The notes beneath the pieces were generated by a model that did no database searches, was not told where the DNA came from, and saw only the letters and a program-made list of their open reading frames with translations. A stretch of 64,000 nucleotides of DNA from a virus. The stretch is from the IMG/VR virus record IMGVR_UViG_3300034068_000566, positions 1-64,000 of that record, one strand, 5' to 3'. This document shows positions 48,501 through 57,076 of this stretch, in pieces; the first letter of the stretch is position 1; the number at the start of each line of letters is the position of its first letter. The position numbers and the translations under genes were made by a program.

Positions 48501-49224
48501 AGGAACTTATGACCCAATAGTTAATCGTGGAGTATCAATTCCAATAAATCAAAACGCAGTAAGCTCGTTTAAGGTTATTGCAATTCAGGCAGCAATTAGA
48601 TATACTCAAGACTTTTTCCCTTTTGCAGCAACAGAAATATTTGAGATTGAGTCACGGGATAAGGTAATTAAAATTTATATGGTCGCCAATGATCCACAGG
48701 GTAGAAGAGCAAAACTCTATGCTGTTGATTCCTACAGTGGACAGATTTCAAATGATATTGGATTTTACTGGAATGGTAAGGTTGTTAAAGAGCCTATAAT
48801 TACCACCAAGGATTGGGGCTTCTTAGGTCTTTCATTTATTAATGCTCTTAATTTTTCAAATATTGTGGGATCAATTAAAATAACTGGACCAATTTTAACT
48901 AATACTATTTCTTATTATCAATCAACAAATTTACAAGAAAAGCAAAAGGTAGTAAATAGGCCATGGTTTAAAGTCAAGACAGATATATCTACTGAGCTTG
49001 ACTGGAATTACTGGGATTCACCAAGCGTAACTTGGAATAATGTTTTGATTCTTGCCTCTAGCAGTTATTATGGGGTAGATCCATCAATTATTTATAAGAT
49101 TTACACAGGAACCAACAAGATCATTGTGGGAGACGGTCCAGATAAGATTTTAAAGTTTGGGTCTTACCAATATCTATTCTATCAAGATGTTTTATGGACA
49201 AGCAACACAGAGAATGCTATCTAA
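45511..49224 (+). CDS. Giant minor tail protein with LamG/ConA-like domains, 1237 aa
   Basis: Starts MTNPSNLYAEKIFAEHPLAL WALDD, the usual start of actinophage minor tail proteins of this type. Several concanavalin-like segments (YTFEMWLKVAVDS, GSSLGSYFVGEWDRPMLIHI, at about residues 290-420), the rest beta-rich. Most likely a virion tail/baseplate component that touches the host surface. TAGGAGAA upstream. Confidence 0.68.
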   Translation: MTNPSNLYAEKIFAEHPLALWALDDKVDYISLITESQRNLSNWTITNGSSESFTFDYPVFDQPFPESYIGLFSADVPSNPIEQIVAISDDILNFNDFSSELSTFSVGACLYSLSPYINSVEIGYEYYDTTTSSTVQHLKSFDISLTDQWFFISETFGILPESATVRIVVKINYLSGSLSAEDYLFLINGISLGQWSEEFQSYSLGINPQTLPAGIFSSTTKGIKAYSYGLEEEFGYYLTENETLLSKNSGLPIVYGSSNVTALSPSSNGMPSLIIPGKGFLNKIGQYKDYTFEMWLKVAVDSTEPKKIFGNLRGDNGLWVDGSFLILKIGSSLGSYFVGEWDRPMLIHITVSENNSSLLVNGEEVISLTYLSTDLEFPEIYSDTLSNDWLGFWSYDDVYPFQIDCVAIYPYRVSSIVATRRFVYGQGVEFPEGINQSYSGTSVFIDYPFADYTNNYSYPNMASWNQGSVDNLTTNNGILSTPEYFLPDIVVSNKTDQDFYSDNASSQNESDLFFSLYPGGLDSWDYSEGYLLFNNLSFLQEEIKCFYGIFKSKSPAINEILIYIDSADSNDYFEISLNGSVISYKLNYNGILETVYQSYGYSTGETFVSGIHIDSFVSHFGGNVASFFGNRGSLRPYVGGKKELENTFKGNIYNVGFSNNKNYQQIKDFFNDIGVPVNYENVFNLYGSLVDYDAGETYFGNQASYWQFLLNGGTPSGFSTYMLINHTASYTLSPVLYFGEYSLDIDINGSWKDYLPLSYFAQYVKNAKDDFYYDLDFLQFNINYPEPSKFVEDQSSGTWTYQELKEQYAIPVQRTYESLDNQLYTGYNDYSDLQNKSIKNYKYDTSTSMVKTHISFEYLSSGANAIDEFFTYAELAPKEGVIEPGTNWINTKYEVVNNTILYPPKTSDILDIAVVTHVDFTVKSSLKKRVNIKSLQLCSQAFNDVSPNPIGTRFGTSIYPYKKTGIYYDYKSPNPFTIYKGSSPYLYTTRHSGIELKGTYDPIVNRGVSIPINQNAVSSFKVIAIQAAIRYTQDFFPFAATEIFEIESRDKVIKIYMVANDPQGRRAKLYAVDSYSGQISNDIGFYWNGKVVKEPIITTKDWGFLGLSFINALNFSNIVGSIKITGPILTNTISYYQSTNLQEKQKVVNRPWFKVKTDISTELDWNYWDSPSVTWNNVLILASSSYYGVDPSIIYKIYTGTNKIIVGDGPDKILKFGSYQYLFYQDVLWTSNTENAI

Positions 49225-49242
49225 TATGGTATACTTATGGTT

Positions 49243-49647
49243 ATGAATATTGAAAATCAAAAGAAAAAGCGTAAACCAGCCCCTAAGATGAAGGGACAAG
49301 TTGGTGAGTCCAAGGTAAAAGTTATTGAAAAGCATTACGATTGGGGCTTGTATGTCTACAAAAAGGCTAGCGGTAAATGGTTTACAGACGGAAATGGCTC
49401 AGTTCTAAACATCCCCTCAATGAAGGGTGACCTTTCTAAAATTTCTGAACTCAAAACAGCAGCAAAGCATTATGGTGATGAAGGAGATGGAACGTGTGTA
49501 TTTGTTCCAGGACTTACTAGAATTTCAGAAGAAGAGTATTCTGAGCAAAAGCAAAGAATGTCAGAAGGCTTAATTCCTTCTTTAAACGATCTTGGTGCAG
49601 TCCAGGCAGCAAAAGATACAATTGCAAAATATGGAAGTGATGACTAA
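49243..49647 (+). CDS. Hypothetical protein, 134 aa
   Basis: Basic N-terminus (NQKKKRKPAPKMKG) then a folded part (EKHYDWGLYVYKKASGKWFT). Start at 49243 because TATACT (49230-49235) ends 7 nt before it; the in-frame ATG at 49237 is 1 nt from the -10. Adjacent to portal (TAATG). May be a head-associated protein. Confidence 0.6.
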   Translation: MNIENQKKKRKPAPKMKGQVGESKVKVIEKHYDWGLYVYKKASGKWFTDGNGSVLNIPSMKGDLSKISELKTAAKHYGDEGDGTCVFVPGLTRISEEEYSEQKQRMSEGLIPSLNDLGAVQAAKDTIAKYGSDD

Positions 49648-51263
49648 TGTCAGATACAAACGATTATGTGATTGGTGCAAGAATTGATAAGGCAATTGCA
49701 GCCGACGACACATTTGAAAAACAAGATCCATTTAATAAATCTTGGGATGATTTAAAAAACCTTAGCGGTTTAGATAATAACTTTAAACGTCGAAGCTCTC
49801 GTGTAGTCAAATCATTAGAGACAGATTTATCTAAAGTTGACGCATCACAAGGATATATTGATGCAGCTCGTGCTGTTAGCTCTGGTATTAACGGGGCACA
49901 ATCAAAAGAGATAAATCCTGGATTAATTTATCGCAATGGATACGGACTATTTGATGTAATTACTCCACCTTGGAATATGTATGAGCTTGCTAATTTTTAT
50001 GATACTTCATTTGCCAATCATGCTGCTATAGACGCAAAGGTAGAAAATATAGTTGGTCTAGGATATGACTTTGAAGTATCCCCAAGAACAATGTTAAAGC
50101 TTGAGTCTTCTTCAGATGCAGCCTCAATAGATCGTGCAAGAAAACGAATTGAAAGAGCAAAGATTGAAGTTAGAGACTGGTTAGAAAGTCTAAATAGCGA
50201 TGACTCTTTTACAACATCTATGGAAAAGGTTGAGACAGATCTACAAGCAACGGGTAATGGTTACCTTGAAGTCGGCAGAACCGTAAAAGGAGAAATTGGC
50301 TACATTGGTCACATTCCTTCTACAACGGTTCGAGTTCGCAGACTGCGTGATGGTTTTGTTCAGGTAATTGCAAACAAGGTTGTCTACTTCCGTAACTTTG
50401 GAGCAACAAATCCAAACCCATTAGGCACTGACGCTAGACCAAATGAGATTATTCACTTTAAACAATACTCACCGCTAAACACTTTTTATGGTGTTCCAGA
50501 TATTATTTCGGCTATCAATTCTTTATATGGTGATAGCCTTGCTTCTCAATACAACATTGACTACTTCCAAAACAAAGCTGTTCCAAGATATGTCGTGACT
50601 CTAAAAGGTGCAAAGCTTTCCTCAGATGCAGAAGACAAAATGTTTAGATTCCTTCAAACTGGGCTTAAGGGTCAATCACATAGAACCCTTTACATTCCAC
50701 TTCCAGGAGATTCAGAAACCAACAAGGTTGAGTTCAAAATGGAGCCAATTGAAAACGGCGTTCAAGAAGGATCATTTGAAAAGTATCGCAAACAAAACCG
50801 TGATGATATTCTAATAGCTCATCAAGTTCCTTTGTCTAAGTTAGGTGGCAGCGACGCCTCTGGCATTGCAGCAGCACTTTCTCAAGACAGAACATTTAAA
50901 GAGCAGGTAGCAAGACCAGCACAAGATAAATTAAACAAAATGATTAGCAAGATTATTCGTGAAAAAACAGACATCCTAGACTTTAAGTTTAACGAGCTTA
51001 CTCTAACTGATGAGATCACACAGTCTCAAATTCTTGAGAGATATGTTAAGACTCAAATTATGGTTCCAAATGAAGCTCGTACAATTTTGGGTATGCCACA
51101 AAGAGATGGTGGAGACGAACCTTTAGAGATGAAGCCAGAACAAGCAGCAGATGCTACTGCCAATAGAGCAAGAGATTCACAAAGAACCAACAATAATTCT
51201 GACAGCCCGTCAACTGTTGCTGGAAGAAACCCAAAAGGCGAAGGCCGTAAATTTGATGAATAA
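49647..51263 (+). CDS. Portal protein, 538 aa
   Basis: Core IDAKVENIVGLGYDFEV, IPSTTVRVRRLRDGFVQVIA, NEIIHFKQYSPLNTFYGVPD.., DYFQNKAVPRYVV, and the long helix region (FEKYRKQNRDDILIAHQVPL) match PBSX/HK97-like portals. Forms the dodecameric packaging channel at one capsid vertex. The C-terminal tail (ERANRARDSQRTNNN..) is disordered. Start overlaps the preceding stop. No terminase is in the window upstream. Confidence 0.9.
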   Translation: MSDTNDYVIGARIDKAIAADDTFEKQDPFNKSWDDLKNLSGLDNNFKRRSSRVVKSLETDLSKVDASQGYIDAARAVSSGINGAQSKEINPGLIYRNGYGLFDVITPPWNMYELANFYDTSFANHAAIDAKVENIVGLGYDFEVSPRTMLKLESSSDAASIDRARKRIERAKIEVRDWLESLNSDDSFTTSMEKVETDLQATGNGYLEVGRTVKGEIGYIGHIPSTTVRVRRLRDGFVQVIANKVVYFRNFGATNPNPLGTDARPNEIIHFKQYSPLNTFYGVPDIISAINSLYGDSLASQYNIDYFQNKAVPRYVVTLKGAKLSSDAEDKMFRFLQTGLKGQSHRTLYIPLPGDSETNKVEFKMEPIENGVQEGSFEKYRKQNRDDILIAHQVPLSKLGGSDASGIAAALSQDRTFKEQVARPAQDKLNKMISKIIREKTDILDFKFNELTLTDEITQSQILERYVKTQIMVPNEARTILGMPQRDGGDEPLEMKPEQAADATANRARDSQRTNNNSDSPSTVAGRNPKGEGRKFDE

Positions 51264-51308
51264 GCATGGTTTTTAAATAAACGAATAAAAAGGGATTATA
51301 ATATAATA

Positions 51309-52694
51309 GTGAATAGTATATCAAAAGCCCACTGGGATACAGATGGGGAAAATGTTCGTCTATCAATGCCACTTACTAAGGTTGATAAGGAACGACGCAT
51401 CGTTTCAGGCTTTGCATCACTAGATAATGTTGATAAACAAGATGACATCGTAACAGCAGAAGCATCAATGGATGCCTTTGCAAAGTTTCGTGGGAATATT
51501 AGAGAAATGCATCAACCTTTAGCAGTAGGCAAAATGGTATCCTTTAAATCAGATAAGTACTTCGATCCAGAAACAAAGAAATTCTATAATGGAGTTTTTG
51601 TCTCTGCCTATGTTTCTAAGGGCGCACAAGATACTTGGGAAAAGGTTCTTGACGGAACCCTACAAGGTTTTTCAATTGGCGGAAGAATGAACAAGTGGGA
51701 TGACGCATATGATGAGAAAGCAGATAAGACAATTAGAGTTATTAAGCAATATGATTTGGTAGAGTTGAGCCTTGTTGATTCCCCTGCTAATCAGTTTGCA
51801 AACATTGTATCTGTTGAAAAAGTAGATGGCGTAGATGTTATTAAGGGCGATGAGACATTGCTCGAAAATGTATTTTGGGACAAAGAGTCTGGCCTTGTAA
51901 TGGTTTCAGAAAATGAATCTGAGACAAGCCCAGTCAATGGCAATGAGATGTCAAATATAGGTTTCGTTGAAAAAACGGATAATGAAAAAACAAACATGAT
52001 AAAGTTCTTAGTTGATAGTGCTAAAGGCATTAATACTTCTAAGATTAACAAGGAGGCAAATCCTATGGCAAAAACAACAAAAAACGTAACAGAAGAAATC
52101 GTTGAGAAATCAGAAGTTGCAGTTGAAGCAGTAGAGGTCGCTCCAGAGGCAGTTGCAGTTGCGGAAGCAACAGAAGCAGTCGAAGCAGCAGTAGCAAAAT
52201 CTGATACAGAGAAGGCAGTAATGCCATCTAATGGTAAAGAAGATGCTGAAGAAGATGCAGAAGAATCAACAGAAAAAGCTGAAAAGCCAATGACTGATGA
52301 AGAAATTGCAGCTGCTAAAGAGGCTGAGGCAATGAAGCCAATGGCTCCTAAGTCAGATGAAGTTGCTGCAGATGCAGACAACTCTGTCGATCTTAACCAA
52401 GCCTTTAGCGATCTAGTATCAACAGTCAAATCTTTACAAGCAGAAGTAGAACTTCTTAAGTCTTCAAAGGTAGATGTAGATGAAGTAAAAAACTCATTTG
52501 AAGCGGTAGCAAAAGATATTGCAGCAGCATCAAATGTATTCAATGAATTTGGTAAGAGAGTAGATGCTGTAGAAGCAGATACTGCTTTCCGAAAGTCTGG
52601 CGATCTCGGCGAGATAGTACAGAATCAACCTGAAACGGTTGAAAAATCCCTATGGGGCGGTAGTTTCCTCAAAACAGCCGACTTATTCAATTAA
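51309..52694 (+). CDS. Prohead protease fused to scaffold, 461 aa
   Basis: Residues 1-170: XkdF/HK97-like capsid protease with SGFASLDNVDKQDDIV, probable catalytic H68 (REMHQPLAVG) and S154 (VELSLVDSPAN). Residues about 255-440: acidic, Ala/Val/Glu-rich coiled coil typical of scaffolds. The protease likely processes capsid and scaffold. Start is GTG exactly 6 nt after TATAAT (51297-51302), a leaderless GTG start. Confidence 0.85.
   Translation: MNSISKAHWDTDGENVRLSMPLTKVDKERRIVSGFASLDNVDKQDDIVTAEASMDAFAKFRGNIREMHQPLAVGKMVSFKSDKYFDPETKKFYNGVFVSAYVSKGAQDTWEKVLDGTLQGFSIGGRMNKWDDAYDEKADKTIRVIKQYDLVELSLVDSPANQFANIVSVEKVDGVDVIKGDETLLENVFWDKESGLVMVSENESETSPVNGNEMSNIGFVEKTDNEKTNMIKFLVDSAKGINTSKINKEANPMAKTTKNVTEEIVEKSEVAVEAVEVAPEAVAVAEATEAVEAAVAKSDTEKAVMPSNGKEDAEEDAEESTEKAEKPMTDEEIAAAKEAEAMKPMAPKSDEVAADADNSVDLNQAFSDLVSTVKSLQAEVELLKSSKVDVDEVKNSFEAVAKDIAAASNVFNEFGKRVDAVEADTAFRKSGDLGEIVQNQPETVEKSLWGGSFLKTADLFN
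52065..52694 (+). CDS. Internal in-frame start: free scaffold protein, 209 aa
   Basis: AAGGAGG (52050-52056) lies 8 nt before the in-frame ATG at 52065 (MAKTTKNVTEEIVEKSEVAV). This is the strongest ribosome-binding site near and stands in mid-gene, so the scaffold portion is probably also made alone, as in lambda C/Nu3. Inferred from sequence, not proven. Confidence 0.6.
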   Translation: MAKTTKNVTEEIVEKSEVAVEAVEVAPEAVAVAEATEAVEAAVAKSDTEKAVMPSNGKEDAEEDAEESTEKAEKPMTDEEIAAAKEAEAMKPMAPKSDEVAADADNSVDLNQAFSDLVSTVKSLQAEVELLKSSKVDVDEVKNSFEAVAKDIAAASNVFNEFGKRVDAVEADTAFRKSGDLGEIVQNQPETVEKSLWGGSFLKTADLFN

Positions 52695-52730
52695 AAAATC
52701 GATAAGTAAAAATCACTAGGAGGTGACAAT

Positions 52731-53879
52731 ATGTCGGAACAAAATATAGAAAAGAACCAGCCAGGTACTTCAGGTAACATTGGCGGAACAACTCCAGGAC
52801 TCTATCAGGGTCAGGGAGCATTTGCATCAGGTTCAGATGCAGCAGTTAACACACCAGGCAATTACACTGATGGCGGAGTATTAAACAATATCCCAACAGC
52901 ACTATCAGGTATTACATCAGGTGCCAACGCAGTAAACCCTTCAGGTGAGGCTGGATCAGGTATCCTACGCCCAGAGCAAGCACGTCGTTTTATTGACTAC
53001 GTGTGGGATGCAACCATTCTCGCCCAAGATGGCCGTCGTGTTACTATGAGAGCCAACACAATGGAACTCGAAAAGGTAAACGTCGGAGAGCGTGTAATTC
53101 GTTCTGCAACACAATCACTCGGAGAGTACACAAACGCTGGAGCAACTTTTACAAAGGTTGAATTGACTACAAAGAAGATTCGTCTTGACTGGGAAGTAAC
53201 TTCAGAAGCACTAGAAGATAACATCGAAGGTGCAGCACTTGAAGATCACATCGTTCGTCTTATGACAAACGCATTCGGTAATGACATTGAAGACCTTGCC
53301 ATTAATGGTGTAGGTTCAGGCAGCGATGCTTTCCTTGGAATTATGGAAGGCTTTGTTAATAAGGTCAAAACAGAGGGTGATGCTCATGAGTCAGTTGTAA
53401 CAGTCGCTAATAACGCCTGGACAACAGATGTAATGCAAGACATCATTCTAGCAATGCCACGCAAGTATCGTGCTATCAAGTCTAACTTGAAGTTCTATGC
53501 TGGTACAGATGCATTCCAGGGAATCGTTAAGAATAACGGTACTCTAGCAGACGCAGTTGCTGAAGCATTTGCTTCACAAGCTGGCGGAACTCCAACTAAT
53601 CGTCAAGCATACCTTGATGGTGGAGCACAGACATTCGGCGGAGCACGTACAACACGTGTTCTTGGAATTGACGTACAAGAAGTTCCTTACTACCCTGCAG
53701 GATATATCGACTTGACATTCCCACAGAACCGTGTATGGGGATTCCAGCGTGACATCACTGTTAACCGTGAATACAAGCCAAAGAAGGACACTGTAGAATA
53801 CACAGTCTTCGTTCGCTTCGGTATTACATGGGAAGAGCAAGATGCTATCGCATATGCTGATGCTGCATCAGATTCATAA
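52731..53879 (+). CDS. Major capsid protein, HK97 fold, 382 aa
   Basis: After a Gly/Thr-rich N-terminus: RPEQARRFIDYVWDATILAQ (N-arm/E-loop), TKKIRLDWEVTSEALEDNIE, LMTNAFGNDIEDLAINGVGS, KFYAGTDAFQGIVKNN, VLGIDVQEVPYYPAGYIDLT, then the C-terminal strand WGFQRDITVNREYKPKKDTV. This is the standard order of HK97-type capsids. GGAGGTGACAAT is an excellent ribosome-binding site, fitting high expression. Confidence 0.9.
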   Translation: MSEQNIEKNQPGTSGNIGGTTPGLYQGQGAFASGSDAAVNTPGNYTDGGVLNNIPTALSGITSGANAVNPSGEAGSGILRPEQARRFIDYVWDATILAQDGRRVTMRANTMELEKVNVGERVIRSATQSLGEYTNAGATFTKVELTTKKIRLDWEVTSEALEDNIEGAALEDHIVRLMTNAFGNDIEDLAINGVGSGSDAFLGIMEGFVNKVKTEGDAHESVVTVANNAWTTDVMQDIILAMPRKYRAIKSNLKFYAGTDAFQGIVKNNGTLADAVAEAFASQAGGTPTNRQAYLDGGAQTFGGARTTRVLGIDVQEVPYYPAGYIDLTFPQNRVWGFQRDITVNREYKPKKDTVEYTVFVRFGITWEEQDAIAYADAASDS

Positions 53880-53901
53880 TCTGTAAACAGTAAAATTTTA
53901 G

Positions 53902-53931
53902 GGGGAGTAGGAGTTAATTCTCTTACTCCCC
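53902..53931 (+). terminator. Hairpin after capsid gene
   Basis: GGGGAGTA-G-GAG ... CTC-T-TACTCCCC, 11 of 12 paired, followed by TTATTAACTT. It probably ends or trims the capsid transcript; a new TATAAT lies at about 53950. Confidence 0.65.
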
Positions 53932-53972
53932 TTATTAACTTATAATGATATAATACTATTTAGGAGGAAATA

Positions 53973-54395
53973 ATGGAAAATATAAATGAAAACTCAACTG
54001 TAGAAGAAAATATTGAAACTCCAGTTGTTGAAGAAACACCAGAGGTTGCTGAAACCCCTGTAGTAGAAGCACCAGTTGTTGAACAAGAACCAACAGCAAT
54101 TGATACATCAGATTTTGGGAAATCAACTTCTGAGGTACAAGCAGTTGGTCAAGTAGATAATGGTGCAATTGGAGTTACAGCAGCACCAGTAGCACCTAAG
54201 CAATCCAAGAAGTCAAAGATGGATGCAGAAGAAAAAGTTGCTATTAGATCAACAAAAAATGTTTCTTGGTCAGAAGTTGGTAAAGTCTATGTTGGTATCA
54301 ACATTGTGCCAGCATCTGCAGCTGAAAAATGGCTAACTAGATCACACATTTCACTTGCTACACCAGAAGAAGTTGCCAAGGAATTTGGTAAGTAA
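53973..54395 (+). CDS. Hypothetical head protein, 140 aa
   Basis: Acidic Val/Glu/Thr/Pro-rich N-terminus (residues 1-45, VVEETPEVAETPVVEAPVVE), then KKSKMDAEEKVAIRSTKNVSWSEVGKVYVG.. a small folded C-terminus. Resembles capsid-decoration or head-completion proteins with disordered N-termini. TATAAT and AGGAGG upstream. Confidence 0.55.
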   Translation: MENINENSTVEENIETPVVEETPEVAETPVVEAPVVEQEPTAIDTSDFGKSTSEVQAVGQVDNGAIGVTAAPVAPKQSKKSKMDAEEKVAIRSTKNVSWSEVGKVYVGINIVPASAAEKWLTRSHISLATPEEVAKEFGK

Positions 54396-54398
54396 TTC

Positions 54399-55313
54399 AT
54401 GGAAATATTGAGGGTTCCGCCATATGATGATATTCTTGTAAATTTTGTTGTCCCAGCAGGGTATACCGATGCAGACATCTACGCAAGAGTAACAGATATG
54501 GCGGATCTTTCAGTCCAAGATTTAGAGTTTTTAGAATGGTCTACAGGAGATAATATAAATATATATCTCCCTGGAAGATACGACAACGACTATAGAGTTG
54601 AAATTTTTACAATTGGTGAGGGTGAAGAATTAATTCACGAAGAATATTATGAACTAATAAGACCATATGTAAACCCAAACACATTAGGAACAACAGCATC
54701 TGAGATTACTGAGTATACAACATTAGAATTAGTAGCCAGATCAATTATTGATACTTTTGTCACAGAAGGTTTTTATAATAAAAAAATAACAGTGGTAGGT
54801 ACTGGAAATGGAACAGACTACTTTCCTTTGTGGAACAGAGTTTATAGAGTATTTAAAGTATATGAGAATAACGAACTATCTTATGACAAATCAACTCCAG
54901 ATACTAATGAATATGAATACATAATTACAGCAGATAAAACAGCTATACAAAAAGTAGTATCTGGTGGATTAAATAGATATGAATCTACTGGTCCAAATCT
55001 TATTTCTGCAAGAGGAGATCTTGGATACTACGGGTATGACGGTGTTGGATTTCCACAAGGGTATGATTATACTTTTGTTGTTGACCAAGGATATTTAACA
55101 GTTCCAGCGGACATTGAGTATGCCTCAAAACTTTTGATTGAAGATTTAAAGTGTGGCAAGTTAGATTACTATAAGAGATACGTCACAGCATACAACACAG
55201 ACCAATTTAGAATTCAATTTGATAAAACAATGTTTGATGGTACTGGTAACTTCTTGGTAGATAGGATACTGGATAAATATATTAAAACCATTACCAAACC
55301 AGGGATAATTTAA
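54399..55313 (+). CDS. Head-tail connector-like protein, 304 aa
   Basis: VPPYDDILVNFVVPAGYTDA at the start, middle domain with YDKSTPDTNEYEYIITADKT, C-terminal helices (VPADIEYASKLLIEDLKCGK). Order after the capsid gene suggests a head-tail adaptor; no family identified with certainty. Confidence 0.55.
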   Translation: MEILRVPPYDDILVNFVVPAGYTDADIYARVTDMADLSVQDLEFLEWSTGDNINIYLPGRYDNDYRVEIFTIGEGEELIHEEYYELIRPYVNPNTLGTTASEITEYTTLELVARSIIDTFVTEGFYNKKITVVGTGNGTDYFPLWNRVYRVFKVYENNELSYDKSTPDTNEYEYIITADKTAIQKVVSGGLNRYESTGPNLISARGDLGYYGYDGVGFPQGYDYTFVVDQGYLTVPADIEYASKLLIEDLKCGKLDYYKRYVTAYNTDQFRIQFDKTMFDGTGNFLVDRILDKYIKTITKPGII

Positions 55314-55759
55314 TGATATGCGAAGAGCCAGATTTTATATTCCCCATGCAAGCAGATGTCTACTATCCAATTGTTGAGCAAGGCGCATATGGTAATGTTA
55401 AGAAGCAGTGGATTTTAGATAAAACAATTGCAGGTAGCTTTGCCTCAGCTGGTTCTGCATTTAAAGAAGAAGTAACTCCTAATGTAAATATAACCCAAGA
55501 ATCACTATTGCTTGGAAGAGTAAAAACTGATATTAGAGTTTCAAGCAAAGATTCTAGAAACTCAATTACAAACATAGTTGTTACAAATATTCGTGATAAA
55601 AACTGTAATGAAATTTACACCGAAACCTCTGGTCCAAGATCTGGAAAGCCAACAATATTTGAAGTAGCCACAGTAGAGCCTTTTGTAGGTCCATTTGGTG
55701 GAGTAGAGTATTATAAAATTGTTATACGCCGTTCTGAGAATCAGGCGGTAGACCTATGA
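55313..55759 (+). CDS. Putative head closure protein, 148 aa
   Basis: FIFPMQADVYYPIVEQGAYG.. WILDKTIAGSFA.. and PTIFEVATVEPFVGPFGGVE. Beta-barrel layout and position fit head-closure (stopper) proteins of siphophages. Overlaps the next gene by 4 nt. Confidence 0.5.
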   Translation: MICEEPDFIFPMQADVYYPIVEQGAYGNVKKQWILDKTIAGSFASAGSAFKEEVTPNVNITQESLLLGRVKTDIRVSSKDSRNSITNIVVTNIRDKNCNEIYTETSGPRSGKPTIFEVATVEPFVGPFGGVEYYKIVIRRSENQAVDL

Positions 55760-56427
55760 AAATGAACATAGACTCTAGAGCATTTAGAAAAGACATGAAC
55801 AACATTGTTCAATATTCTTTTGGTTTTTTAGAAGGAGCACAAAAAGGTAAAACAGTTATGTACAGAACCCTTGGAGCAGGGGTATCAAAAATAATGTATG
55901 AGTATATTGATAGTAATGCCAGAGTAAGTCCAGCTACGCTACACCATGTATATGAGTGGTCAGAAATTGGAACACCACAAGGCCGTCTATTTGACATAGA
56001 TTTTACTATTAGCAATCTAGGCCTTACCTTTAAAACCAATCTACAGCAGTCTACATCTATTAAAAATGGTTCTAGAGTTCCATTCTATGACAAAGCAAAG
56101 ATTATGGAAAACGGAATTGCTGTAACTATTACTCCTAAAAAAGCAGAAGCCTTAAGGTTTGAAATAGGTGGAGAAGAAATTTTTACTAAAGAGCCAGTAA
56201 CAGTTTTAAATCCTGGAGGAGAAACACAGGGTAAGTTTGAGCAGGTTATTGATACATTCTTTAATTTATATTTTAGACAATCATTTTTAAGAATAAGTGG
56301 GCTAGAGTCACACTTTAATAATCCATCCGTATATAGAAAAAATTTACAGAGTGGAAAAAAGCAAGGAAGATCTGCTGGAATTAAAACAGGGTTTCAGTGG
56401 GTCGCTAGTGCGGGAGTTGGTATGTAA
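55756..56427 (+). CDS. Neck protein, HK97 gp10-like, 223 aa
   Basis: DSRAFRKDMNNIVQYSFGFL then HVYEWSEIGTPQGRLFDIDF and a later SLRF-type strand; H-x-Y-x-W followed by G-x-x-x-G-R-L-F is typical of gp10-like neck proteins. Operon position agrees. Moderate confidence. Confidence 0.55.
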   Translation: MKMNIDSRAFRKDMNNIVQYSFGFLEGAQKGKTVMYRTLGAGVSKIMYEYIDSNARVSPATLHHVYEWSEIGTPQGRLFDIDFTISNLGLTFKTNLQQSTSIKNGSRVPFYDKAKIMENGIAVTITPKKAEALRFEIGGEEIFTKEPVTVLNPGGETQGKFEQVIDTFFNLYFRQSFLRISGLESHFNNPSVYRKNLQSGKKQGRSAGIKTGFQWVASAGVGM

Positions 56428-57008
56428 TGGCAAACGATAGTTTATTAAATACTCCAGTTTTATGGATTAACAAATATCTACAAAGTAAGATTGAGTTACT
56501 TACTGACATAGAAACGCCATTTTTCCCATCAACCCCATCAACAATAAATGATTTAACTCAATACTTTCCTGATGGTGGAGTCATGGCTACATGGGACAGA
56601 TTAATTAAAATGAATAAAAAAGGCTTTCCTCATATTAAGTGTGAGCAGCTGCTTTATTATTTTTATGCTACTGCAGAGAACAGTGTAGAGAATATGATAC
56701 AAATTCAAGAGTCAGTATTAAGACTAATGGACAGGTTTGATGAAACTGCAGAAGAGATTAACGCATGGTGTGCAAATAGAAGCATAAACATTGGAACAAC
56801 ACAATCTCCAGAGATAATTGACAACCAATTCTATTTCCACAACTTTAAAGTCTATCAGCTGGAAGAAACCAGAGACATCATTGATTTTGGAACAGCTCGT
56901 ACATACGGTGGAAATAAGATAATCATTGATTTTGATTATCATCAAATGCCAGATTTAATTAACACAGAAGGACCCGAAAGCCGTTTGGCTACTAAAATAA
57001 TTATATAA
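56427..57008 (+). CDS. Putative tail terminator protein, 193 aa
   Basis: IETPFFPSTPSTINDLTQYF at the start, CEQLLYYFYATAENSVENMI helix, then VYQLEETRDIIDFGTARTYG and a strand IIIDFDYHQ. Position just before the major tail protein fits a tail terminator/completion role. Confidence 0.55.
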   Translation: MANDSLLNTPVLWINKYLQSKIELLTDIETPFFPSTPSTINDLTQYFPDGGVMATWDRLIKMNKKGFPHIKCEQLLYYFYATAENSVENMIQIQESVLRLMDRFDETAEEINAWCANRSINIGTTQSPEIIDNQFYFHNFKVYQLEETRDIIDFGTARTYGGNKIIIDFDYHQMPDLINTEGPESRLATKIII

Positions 57009-57076
57009 AACCCGTGTTATACTTTATATGAGGAAACACGCCCACAATTTAATACAATCGAAAGAGGTGGAAAATT

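Noticed and set aside
51791-52543. Reverse-strand open frame of 250 codons (Ser/Thr/Ala-rich)
   Set aside because: It is the complement of the Ala/Val/Glu-rich scaffold region and has no start signals.
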